Positions 21,655 to 31,997 of a DNA stretch of 64,000 nucleotides are shown here, piece after piece (position 1 is the stretch's first letter; every line of letters starts with the position of its first letter). The stretch lies in NCBI GenBank assembly GCA_019828595.1, contig JAHQRK010000003.1:2294001-2358000 (forward strand), written 5' to 3'. The notes beneath the pieces were generated by a model. That model had not been told where the DNA came from and ran no database searches. It saw only the letters and a list, made by a program, of their open reading frames with translations. Made by a program: the position numbers and the translations under genes. The DNA is from Aphanomyces cochlioides (Eukaryota; Oomycota; Saprolegniomycetes; Saprolegniales; Verrucalvaceae).

Positions 21655-24600
21655 TTAGAGTTGATCGTCCTCCAAATCGAGGGGATCAATTTCGTCGGCG
21701 TTCATGGAGTGGTGAGCTTTGCTGCAGAGCTCGTCGATGTGGTAATTGTTGGTGATGCTTTTGAGCATCGAGATGGCCGACAAGACGGGAGCCGGCAAAG
21801 TGAACTTCTCGAGATTGTCGCTGAAGTTTTCGATCAAAGCAAACAGCGACCAGTCCGTCAAGCAGTTGGTGTCAGGCAATCTTGTTGCTTCTTGGTTCAA
21901 TAGAACAGTCAGTGCCTCCGAGTTTGTGTAGAGGTCTGGGGCCCGATTTGAGAGGAATAAGTCAATCGTAGCAAGTGCAAAGAGGATGCGCTTGATCTCT
22001 GGTATGTCCGTGGTCAATTCTTCCAAGATTTCTGACGGGTGAATCTTGTATTGAGCCATGAAGTTGACGTGATGTTTGTAGTTGTGAGGCTTGCCTTGAG
22101 CTTTTAACAAAGCCATCTTGCGCTCAATAGTCTTGGTTGCAACAAGTGACTGAAACAAACTGAGGTCTTCATCTTGTGCGTACATAGCATGTGCAACGAG
22201 CTGAGGATCATCTCGCAAAATGCGTTGACATTCGGTGATACTGCCTTCGACTTTCTTATCTCGAATGATCTTCTTCGCCAATTCGAGGTGGGCTGCAGCA
22301 GACTTGTTAAGTCGTTGTTTCTTCGCTTTGCCTTTGGTCTTTTTCGGGCGTGGCGCACTTGAATCCTCCAATACAATTCGAGGCACTGCAAAGTCTTCAA
22401 ACGAGAGTTCCACGTCGTCTTCTTCGAGGATATGAAAACGGTTGGATGTCGGCAGGGGATCCAAACGTGGGGACGAAGGCAAAGTACGTTTTGGAGCTGG
22501 TCCAGACCGGTAGCCCGTTACCAATTGAAGGTCCAGCGAGTTCTTGGGCTGCTCACTTGGTGGAGCAAGAGCGGGCGATTCGTTGGTAGACATTTCCACA
22601 TCTTCTTGTTGTTTGTCTTGTCCATTGTTGTTAGGGGGATCGCTGTCACCAGACATATCGACATCAGAGCCATGAGAAGGAGCTGTTGGTTGTGGTTGTT
22701 CATCTTGACGATCTCCAGATGCCTCAGTTGAGTCGGCCTCGCCTTCCGCATTTGTTCCAGGGTCTTGATCATGATCGTCTCCATCATGTTCAGGTTCTTT
22801 TTCTCCTGACGGAGGAGATTTTGCCGCTGCCTTGGCCGCTTTTGCCTTCGCTTTTTCAGCCTTGGCCTCTGCACGTCGTGAAACAATCGACGGAGGCAAT
22901 GTCTTGTTCAGAGCAGCGATCTTGTGCTGAAACACGACGACAAAAGGCTGACCCGACGGATCCGTAATGGTGATTTCGCGTAGTGCGTCGCCGGATTTTG
23001 GCACCAACACTGCAGGAGGCGCAGGCGACTTGAAAATGACTCTCAAATGCGGCGACTTGATGTTCTGACCAGCAGTAGGGTTGAATGCTGCTATCACTGA
23101 CTTGGTCAATGCAGCCATTTTCTTGACAATTGCCTTGGCCATCGAAGGGTGACTGACCTTGTTGAACGTAACATAGTAGTTGTTGCCATAACGCGAGTAT
23201 TTGGGAACCAGGAAGTCTTTGCCACCAAGTCGAAACGTTGTGCCTCCCATTTCCACGCACGTAGACAAGTTGTAACTTGAGATCACAATGGTCTGTGGGT
23301 TCTTCTTGTGGATCAAAATGTTCGGAAATTTGGAGCCCCATAACGAACCAGGATTTTCCTTGACAAATTGATCGCAGATGACTTTTTCGGACCAGTCCTT
23401 GTAGGCTTCGCCCAACTTGACTGTGAGCTCGTACACTTAATTGATCGCAGATGACTTTTTCGGACCAGTCCTTGTAGGCTTCGCCCAACTTGACTGTGAG
23501 CTCGTACACTTGGGACTGGGGGGTGAGCAAAATGTTTTCAATGAAGGCGTCCATGTCACCAGAGTCTTTGTAGAATGCGTCCGCCATGGCCTCGCATCGC
23601 GCAATATCGTCATCGGCAATAGCATGAGCACCAGTGTTGCGATGTTTCGCGCCTTTGGGGGCATTGCCTTGCTTGGAATCTTTCTTGGACGAAGCTGAAT
23701 CCTTGCCGGGAGTCTTTTGCGTCCATGGATTGGCCTTTTCAGCGTTTTGTTGCTCTTGATCGCCTTGTATTTTGTCTGCCGCGGTAGGAGGATCAACAGC
23801 GCCATTTCCTTGAGCAACGGATTTGTCGACAATGTCTTGATTTGACTGGTCATTGTCATTGTTTGTCGATTGTTCCTCTTGAATAACTTCTCCAGGAGTA
23901 TCACACGACTTCGCTTGGCCGTTAATGTCGCCTGACCCATCAACCTCAGAGTGAATTTGAGTATTTCCCTCGTCGGTTAAGGCCTCGGTTTCAGTAGAAT
24001 CCTTCCCCTCGGCGTCTCCAGAGACCATATCCACGTCCTCTTGAGATTTTTCTTCTTCCTCTCCCGTTCTAGGAGGCTCAGCACAGGGGGCGACGCGGTT
24101 GGTGGCTGCTGGCTCAGTCCCATTGGTCACGAGAAAGGCCGGGGCCAGACCCCCAGTGACAGGGGTAGAAGGGGAATCCATGCCACCCCGCAGCACGGTG
24201 ACTGGGGTACACCATTGCTCCGGCGAGAACCCAAATCGGGATACCGCCCCCGCCCCTCCGAAGAGGCCCCTGGGGGGAAGTAGACAGAACCGCAGGGTGT
24301 GCCCATAGGGGGGGCCCTCGTAGCCTCTAGGGCTGGCATGGACCCCGTTTTCTCGCCGCCTTCACTGGGGATCGACTCCAATTGGAGTCCAGGGAAGCAG
24401 CCACCACAGGCACAAGGCCCCAGTGGTTCGCCCTCCTGAGTGAGGGCTTCGCTAGACAAGTTAACGACAGTGGTCTGGGGGTCAACCACTGACCCACTGA
24501 GGTTGACCCCCCCTGGAACTCCGGCGAGTGGAGCACCAGGTGAAGCGCTGGGGGAGCGAGACGCAGATTGGTCTCCAGAGACGCTGTTGGGGTCGAACTC

Positions 24601-24765
24601 GACCTCCACTTCGGCCCTAGGGTTAGGTGTAGAGACATTACTCACACCACTTCCGCCATCCTGATTGGACGACGAAAGTGGGTGAGGTGATACAATACCT
24701 GGAATGATGGTGACTCCGTGAGTGTTGGTCTCACGGAGCTCGGAACAGCTGTTGGCGTTGGACAT
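21655..24765 (-). pseudogene. ORF1 of unit T5, two lesions
   Basis: ATG at 24765, stop at 21655. Two frame-breaking changes are visible. One T is missing near 24185 (GCCACCCCG for GCCATCCCCG), at about codon 194. A 73-bp direct duplication at 23366-23511 falls in the central domain (the YELTVKLGEAYKDWSEKVICDQ stretch is read twice). The downstream part is open from 23436 to 21655. The 5' end at 24826 directly abuts plus-strand ORF2 sequence of E2, marking the right end of the minus-strand array. Confidence 0.92.
23366..23511 (-). repeat. 73-bp direct tandem duplication inside ORF1
   Basis: Copies 23366-23438 and 23439-23511 are identical and directly adjacent. The unit starts AATTGATCGCAG and ends GTACACTT (plus strand). 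The length is not a multiple of three. It has no element terminus in between, so it is not a TSD; slippage or end-joining repair is likely. Confidence 0.93.
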
Positions 24766-24826
24766 TTTGAGCGCGGCGGCACTTGATAACTTCTTGACTT
24801 GAGGGGTACGAGGCAAATTCGGAAGT

Positions 24827-27800
24827 CCACAATATCTCCAAGGCCTACGACATGCTGGTCAATGATATCCGCTCCCAACTCAAAGAATTCCATTCTCAAC
24901 GATTGGAGAAACAACGTCTGCCGTTGAAGAAGTTAGCTGTCGAGATCGCTTCGCTTTTGCAAGTCCCCAACATGCGTCAAGATGCAGTGCTGGTGGATCG
25001 AGTGCGAGACCTTCAAAAGCAAATTCACGAGCTGCAAGATCGAGACAAGCAGTTTCGTCAAGACCAGGCGTTCCAACTTCACTTGTACAAAGCAGAGCGC
25101 TCGTCCAAGTTCCACTTCATGTCCCCTGTCCCTACCCCCTTGAAGAAGACAGTCTTCAAAGAGTTGGTGGATGTCAATGGAAATGTTGTCTCCAATCAAC
25201 AAGGCATGTCTGACGTCCTGGTCGACTACTACAAGGACTTGTTTGCAGCTCCCGACGTGCAGCGATCTGGAGACGAAGTGTCGTCATTTCTGACCCCATT
25301 GACTCGACACAAGCAACTGCCAGAGCAAGCCCAGAAAGAGCTGTCGGCTCCCTTGCGCGCCAACGAGTTCTATCATGCTATTCGACACAGCAGTTCGAAC
25401 TCAGCGCCAGGTCCCAACGCTCTGCCATTCGAAGTCCTCAAACTTGCACCTCACAAGTGGTCGTTGGTATTGGAGCTGCTATTCACACACCAGCTCCATT
25501 CTCACCCTCGCTTGACTCCCATGCAACTTGTCAGTACGCTGGTGTTGCTGCACAAGAAAGGCCCCAAGTCACAAGCCAAGAACTATCGGCCCATTAGCCT
25601 ACTCAACACGGATGTGAAAATCCTGACGAGTATTCTGGCTTATCGACTCCAGCGCCACATTCGACACATCATCCACCCGGACCAGCAAGGCTTTATCCGT
25701 CGAAGCAATATCCAAACCAATATTACACGACTGGATGACATGCTGCACCACATCAAACTACACAGTCCGTCCTCGATGGTGGCACTGCTTGACTTTGAGA
25801 AAGCTTTTGATCGCGTGGACCACGCGTACTTGCTCCGCGTCCTCCGTCACTATGGCTTTCCCGAAACCTTTGTTGACATGGTTCGCGTACTGTACTCGGG
25901 CCGCAAGTCTCGCATCTTGGTGAACGGCTTCTTGTCCAAGCCAGTTCACATCTCACGCGGTGTGTTGCAAGGTGATCCACTGTCGCCACTTCTGTTTGTG
26001 ATCGCTTTGGAACCGATGTGCCAACTCCTACGGCAACACTCCAACTATGGCATCAAGTGTGGGGATCGCTACCACACTGGGAGTTACTTTGCCGACGACT
26101 CGCAACTCTATGCGGCAAATGAGACGTGCCTCCACCGGCAGCTTGCATTGGTTCAAACCTTTTGCGACAAGTCTGGTTTCCGACCGACAACGTAGACAAG
26201 ACCCAAATTCTGACCTACAGCCAGTTGAATGGGAACCTTGCCTCACTACAAGTTACTTCCGACAGTCCCGTGAAGGCTCTTGGTATCTTGGTTGCGCCCA
26301 ATCTTTCTCCATTGGCACGTTTCAATTACGTGTTTGAGAAGTTTGTGGCTCGCTTGTCTTTGTGGCTCTACAAGGCTCGAACCATGGCCGGAAAAGTCAC
26401 TATCCTGCACAGCATATGTCTGCCTGTGTTATGGTACCAACTGGCTTTTGTCCCTGCCGACAAAGACCTGGCCAAAAAGATCGACAAGGCCATGCTTCAA
26501 TTTATGCATGGTGAAGAAATCAACCCATCCTCCTCTGTCCATGGCCTCCGTTTGATCAAAAAGGAGATCCTATTCATGCCGAAGAAGTCCGGTGGCTTAG
26601 GCCTGCACCATGCACTTGCTTTATGGCAACAACACAACCGCTCTGTCATGATCAGATGCATTCAAGCCATCACCACCCCACCCCGCAAGTCTGCCATGTC
26701 CGCCTGGATTACGCCGGGCTATACTCTCCTCGAGAAGGCTTTTCATCCATGGGGTTCCCCCCGAGATCTCCTCTTGGCAAATGGCTCTTCTGCATTCATC
26801 AGACGACTGTACAAGAATCCCAATATCACTCCAATGTGGAAAGCCTTATTGAGTAGCTGGTTTGAATCCCGCTGGACTCCGTACGGCTGTCCAAATCACA
26901 TCTCATCTTTGGATGTTCCCCTTTGGCACAACTCGTATCTGCCTGGACTCGAAGACCTATACGATCAGTGCTCTACATCGACGCAAGACCAAGCCAATGT
27001 ATTGGCGTCGCTTCACATCACGAAGTTGTCGCATTTGTTGACTCCGTGTCAGCGAGTTTGGCCAGCTTCGATCTTGTTCGACAAAATCAACCGTGCCTGC
27101 CGCCAAGCCAATTTTGTCCCTCCAACGAAACAATGGATCTCAATCTTGGTGACCAAGTTATCACGATTGTTTGAGATTGTTTCTGAAGAGGATGCTCCCG
27201 TGTTCCACTTGCCGACGCCAAGCTCTGAATGGATGGAATGGCACTGGATGATACACCCTGACTCGAGTCCGATCTTGTTGGCGCTTGCGACTTCGAAATC
27301 GGCTAAGATCAGAGCTTCTCCAGCTGTCAGCTCGTCCATTCTTCCTACCAAGCATCTCAACCTGCCATCCAACTTTTACGAAGACCCCAAGCGCCTTACC
27401 CAACTTGCCGCCTTCCTCCAACCCGACCACATTCTCCCTCGATATGGAGAGTTCATTTTCAAGACCCTTCTCCGCGCCAACGCCATGCAATATCTGTTTC
27501 AGTACCAAGACCCCAAGCCGACGTGTGTCTTCTGTCGTGTCAATGAGACGTACGAGCATTTCCTGTTCTCTTGTGGATATGGTCAATCTGTTTGGTATTT
27601 CTTCAAGGCGATCCAGCGACTGCTCGAGTGTTCCTTTCCGTCGACTTGTCTGGAAATGTTCTACGAGACGCCCAAGCCGTCCGATGGATACTACATCCGT
27701 GGCTATCTGAAGATCTGGCCGATTGTCCGAGCCTGCGTGTATTATCAAATATGGCTCCAACGTGCCGATCGCACCTTTCGACCCGACCTCACAGCGAAGA

Positions 27801-27973
27801 GTCCGATGGAAGTTGCCATTCATGCTGCATCTTTGATCAAGCTACATCTACAACAGCTCCTGGTTGATCTCCCTCTCAAGAAGGGATACACCAAGGTATT
27901 CAATGTGCTCAAGCATCTATCTTCGGACCCCTGGTTACGTCAACACGCCATTCCTGACAGCGTCGTTTCATGA
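24827..27973 (+). pseudogene. ORF2 3' part of E2, frameshifted in RT region
   Basis: Carries the coiled-coil-like linker (LQKQIHELQDRDKQF), all RT motifs (NYRPIS, DFEKAFDRVD, YFADD) and the zinc finger. At 26184-26189 CGACCGACAACG replaces CGACTCAACG, a net gain of 2 nt just after the FADD box. The frame is thereby split into 24827-26195 and 26126-27973. The EN domain is absent because the copy is cut at its left end. The stop TGA is at 27971-27973. Confidence 0.9.
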
Positions 27974-28119
27974 GTGAGCTAACGGCTCACTCACTTCATC
28001 TCCTGTTCAATGACCACTTTGCCATATTCTGTTTTCCAAGTTCTATTTATACAGTACGAGGCAAATTAGTAAGTCATTAGGGCCTTTGCTCAAAAATAAG
28101 GTTAATACAACTCATTTAA
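27974..28119 (+). promoter_or_regulatory. 3'UTR of E2
   Basis: 146 bp, same organisation as the E1 3'UTR: stop-overlapping stem-loop, GTACGAGGCAAATT, terminal GGTTAA/TTAACC hairpin. The loop of the first hairpin reads TAACG here where other copies have TGACG or ATGACG. Confidence 0.75.
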
Positions 28120-28496
28120 CCAGGGAAGCAGCCACCACAGGCACAAGGCCCCAGTGGTTCGCCCTCCTGAGTGAGGGCTTCGCTAGACAAGTTAACGACA
28201 GTGGTCTGGGGGTCAACCACTGACCCACTGAGGTTGACCCCCCCTGGAACTCCGGCGAGTGGAGCACCAGGTGAAGCGCTGGTGGAGCGAGACGCAGATT
28301 GGTCTCCAGAGACGCTGTTAGGGTCGAACTCGACCTCCACTTCGGCCCTAGGGTTAGGTGTAGAGACATTACTCACACCACTTCCGCCATCCTGATTGGA
28401 CGACGAAAGTGGGTGAGGTGATACAATACCTGGAATGATGGTGACTCCGTGAGTGTTGGTCTCACGGAGCTCGGAACAGCTGTTGGCGTTGGACAT
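28120..28496 (-). pseudogene. ORF1 5' fragment, unit U1
   Basis: First 125 codons of ORF1 (ATG 28496, leader to 28557) in inverted orientation relative to the following ORF2. The cut is at CCAGGGAAGC, where the E2 3' end abuts. It shares with the E6 ORF1 the Ser-Thr-Ser variant (CTCCACCAGC) not seen in E1, E3 or the T units, but has its own Asn-Ser codon near residue 59. Confidence 0.88.
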
Positions 28497-28557
28497 TTTG
28501 AGCGCGGCGGCACTTGATAACTTCTTGACTTGAGGGGTACGAGGCAAATTCGGAAGT

Positions 28558-28578
28558 CCCATTGTTGTTAGGGGGATC
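28558..28578 (-). other. 21-bp ORF1 remnant between inverted ORF1 5' end and ORF2
   Basis: CCCATTGTTGTTAGGGGGATC is rc of ORF1 around codon 730 plus one extra G/C at the 5'-end joint. The same remnant is at 31977-31997, 35396-35416 and, inverted, 49150-49170. There it is explained as the tip of element E5 plus the TSD of E6. Confidence 0.9.
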
Positions 28579-31392
28579 AAAGAGTTGGTGGATGTCAATG
28601 GAAATGTTGTCTCCAATCAACAAGGCATGTCTGACGTCCTGGTCGACTACTACAAGGACTTGTTTGCAGCTCCCGAGGTGCAGCGATCTGGAGACGAAGT
28701 GTCGTCATTTCTGACCCCATTGACTCGACACAAGCAACTGCCAGAGCAAGCCCAGAAAGAGCTGTCGGCTCCCTTGCGCGCCAACGAGTTCTATCATGCT
28801 ATTCGACACAGCAGTTCGAACTCAGCGCCAGGTCCCAACGCTCTGCCATTCGAAGTCCTCAAACTTGCACCTCACAAGTGGTCGTTGGTATTGGAGCTGC
28901 TATTCACACACCAGCTCCATTCTCACCCTCGCTTGACTCCCATGCAACTTGTCAGTACGCTGGTGTTGCTGCACAAGAAAGGCCCCAAGTCACAGGCCAA
29001 GAACTATCGGCCCATTAGCCTACTCAACACGGATGCGAAAATCCTGACGAGTATTCTGGCTTATCGACTCCAGCGCCACATTCGACACATCATCCACCCG
29101 GACCAGCAAGGCTTTATCCGTCGAAGCAATATCCAAACCAATATTGCACGACTGGATGACATGCTGCACCACATCAAACTACACAGTCCGTCCTCGATGG
29201 TGGCACTGCTTGACTTTGAGAAAGCTTTTGATCGCGTGGACCACGCGTACTTGCTCCGCGTCCTCCGTCACTATGGCTTTCCCGAAACCTTTGTTGACAT
29301 GGTTCGCGTACTGTACTCGGGCCGCAAGTCTCGCATCTTGGTGAACGGCTTCTTGTCCAAGCCAGTTCACATCTCACGCGGTGTGTTGCAAGGTGATCCA
29401 CTGTCGCCACTTCTGTTTGTGATCGCTTTGGAACCGATGTGCCAACTCCTACGGCAACACTCCAACTATGGCATCAAGTGTGGGGATCGCTACCACACTG
29501 GGAGTTACTTTGCCGACGACTCGCAACTCTATGCGGCAAATGAGACGTGCCTCCACCGGCAGCTTGCATTGGTTCAAACCTTTTGCGACAAGTCTGGTTT
29601 CCGACTCAACGTAGACAAGACCCAAATTCTGACCTACAGCCAGTTGAATGGGAACCTTGCCTCACTACAAGTTACTTCCGACAGTCCCGTGAAGGCTCTT
29701 GGTATCTTGGTTGCGCCCAATCTTTCTCCATTGGCACGTTTCAATTACGTGTTTGAGAAGTTTGTGGCTCGCTTGTCTTTGTGGCTCTACAAGGCTCGAA
29801 CCATGGCCGGAAAAGTCACTATCCTGCACAGCATATGTCTGCCTGTGTTATGGTACCAACTGGCTTTTGTCCCTGCCGACAAAGACCTGGCCAAAAAGAT
29901 CGACAAGGCCATGCTTCAATTTATGCATGGTGAAGAAATCAACCCATCCTCCTCTGTCCATGGCCTCCGTTTGATCAAAAAGGAGATCCTATTCATGCCG
30001 AAGAAGTCCGGTGGCTTAGGCCTGCACCATGCACTTGCTTTATGGCAACAACACAACCGCTCTGTCATGATCAGATGCATTCAAGCCATCACCACCCCAC
30101 CCCGCAAGTCTGCCATGTCCGCCTGGATTACGCCGGGCTATACTCTCCTCGAGAAGGCTTTTCATCCATGGGGTTCCCCCCGAGATCTCCTCTTGGCAAA
30201 TGGCTCTTCTGCATTCATCAGACGACTGTACAAGAATCCCAATATCACTCCAATGTGGAAAGCCTTATTGAGTAGCTGGTTTGAATCCCGCTGGACTCCG
30301 TACGGCTGTCCAAATCACATCTCATCTTTGGATGTTCCCCTTTGGCACAACTCGTATCTGCCTGGACTCGAAGACCTATACGATCAGTGCTCTACATCGA
30401 CGCAAGACCAAGCCAATGTATTGGCGTCGCTTCACATCACGAAGTTGTCGCATTTGTTGACTCCGTGTCAGCGAGTTTGGCCAGCTTCGATCTTGTTCGA
30501 CAAAATCAACCGTGCCTGCCGCCAAGCCAATTTTGTCCCTCCAACGAAACAATGGATCTCAATCTTGGTGACCAAGTTATCACGATTGTTTGAGATTGTT
30601 TCTGAAGAGGATGCTCCCGTGTTCCACTTGCCGACGCCAAGCTCTGAATGGATGGAATGGCACTGGATGATACACCCTGACTCGAGTCCGATCTTGTTGG
30701 CGCTTGCGACTTCGAAATCGGCTAAGATCAGAGCTTCTCCAGCTGTCAGCTCGTCCATTCTTCCTACCAAGCATCTCAACCTGCCATCCAACTTTTACGA
30801 AGACCCCAAGCGCCTTACCCAACTTGCCGCCTTCCTCCAACCCGACCACATTCTCCCTCGATATGGAGAGTTCATTTTCAAGACCCTTCTCCGCGCCAAC
30901 GCCATGCAATATCTGTTTCAGTACCAAGACCCCAAGCCGACGTGTGTCTTCTGTCGTGTCAATGAGACGTACGAGCATTTCCTGTTCTCTTGTGGATATG
31001 GTCAATCTGTTTGGTATTTCTTCAAGGCGATCCAGCGACTGCTCGAGTGTTCCTTTCCGTCGACTTGTCTGGAAATGTTCTACGAGACGCCCAAGCCGTC
31101 CGATGGATACTACATCCGTGGCTATCTGAAGATCTGGCCGATTGTCCGAGCCTGCGTGTATTATCAAATATGGCTCCAACGTGCCGATCGCACCTTTCGA
31201 CCCGACCTCACAGCGAAGAGTCCGATGGAAGTTGCCATTCATGCTGCATCTTTGATCAAGCTACATCTACAACAGCTCCTGGTTGATCTCCCTCTCAAGA
31301 AGGGATACACCAAGGTATTCAATGTGCTCAAGCATCTATCTTCGGACCCCTGGTTACGTCAACACGCCATTCCTGACAGCGTCGTTTCATGA
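28579..31392 (+). pseudogene. ORF2 RT-zinc finger fragment, unit U1 (937 codons open)
   Basis: Open from codon ~422 of ORF2 (FKELVDV) to the stop TGA. It contains all RT motifs including YFADD, the conserved thumb-like region, and the C-terminal CX2CX7HX4C finger. EN and the linker are absent and there is no family start codon; the nearest AUG is internal. I call it a fragment despite the long frame. Ala replaces Val in the NTDAKIL stretch, a marker shared by U1-U3 only. Confidence 0.92.
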
Positions 31393-31538
31393 GTGAGCTA
31401 ACGGCTCACTCACTTCATCTCCTGTTCAATGACCACTTTGCCATATTCTGTTTTCCAAGTTCTATTTATACAGTACGAGGCAAATTAGTAAGTCATTAGG
31501 GCCTTTGCTCAAAAATAAGGTTAATACAACTCATTTAA

Positions 31539-31915
31539 CCAGGGAAGCAGCCACCACAGGCACAAGGCCCCAGTGGTTCGCCCTCCTGAGTGAGGGCTTC
31601 GCTAGACAAGTTAACGACAGTGGTCTGGGGGTCAACCACTGACCCACTGAGGTTGACCCCCCCTGGAACTCCGGCGAGTGGAGCACCAGGTGAAGCGCTG
31701 GTGGAGCGAGACGCAGATTGGTCTCCAGAGACGCTGTTAGGGTCGAACTCGACCTCCACTTCGGCCCTAGGGTTAGGTGTAGAGACATTACTCACACCAC
31801 TTCCGCCATCCTGATTGGACGACGAAAGTGGGTGAGGTGATACAATACCTGGAATGATGGTGACTCCGTGAGTGTTGGTCTCACGGAGCTCGGAACAGCT
31901 GTTGGCGTTGGACAT
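31539..31915 (-). pseudogene. ORF1 5' fragment, unit U2
   Basis: Same as the U1 fragment, shifted by 3419 bp (ATG 31915, 5' end 31976). No difference from U1 that I can see. Confidence 0.88.
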
Positions 31916-31997
31916 TTTGAGCGCGGCGGCACTTGATAACTTCTTGACTTGAGGGGTACGAGGCAAATTCGGAAGTCCCATTGTTGTTAGGGGGATC

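Larger units (their letters stand above)
1..24826 (-). repeat. Tandem array of 3742-bp ORF1 + ORF2-5' units (T1-T5)
   Basis: Five head-to-tail minus-strand units: T1 1-2396 (cut by the window edge), T2 2397-6137, T3 6138-9879, T4 9880-21012 and T5 21013-24826. Each starts at the element 5' end (rc of ACTTCCG) and runs through ORF1, the 78-nt spacer and about 564 bp of ORF2, stopping at the same base (ORF2 codon ~188). Unit lengths agree exactly once lesions are counted: T2 is 3741 (1-bp loss), T3 is 3742, T4 is 3742 after removing E1 and one TSD copy, and T5 is 3814 (73-bp duplication, 1-bp loss). The identical joint in every unit points to unequal exchange after one same-orientation nested insertion, not to five separate insertions. 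An assembly repeat is the main alternative. Confidence 0.9.
24827..28119 (+). mobile_element. LINE copy E2, 3' portion (ORF2 C-terminal two-thirds + 3'UTR)
   Basis: Plus-strand ORF2 sequence beginning CCACAATATCTCC (codon ~305 of ORF2) and continuing through the 3'UTR to CATTTAA at 28119. The left neighbour is the intact 5' end of a minus-strand element (24826). The simplest reading is that the whole minus array is an insertion that split E2, so the missing 5' part of E2 would lie left of this window. The 3' flank is minus-strand ORF1 starting CCAGGGAAGC. Confidence 0.88.

Noticed and set aside
28116..28616. Twin-priming inversion in each U unit
   Set aside because: The layout resembles twin priming, but the ORF1 remnant and extra G match the nested E4/E5/E6 joint exactly, so a copied nested-insertion scar is the better explanation.
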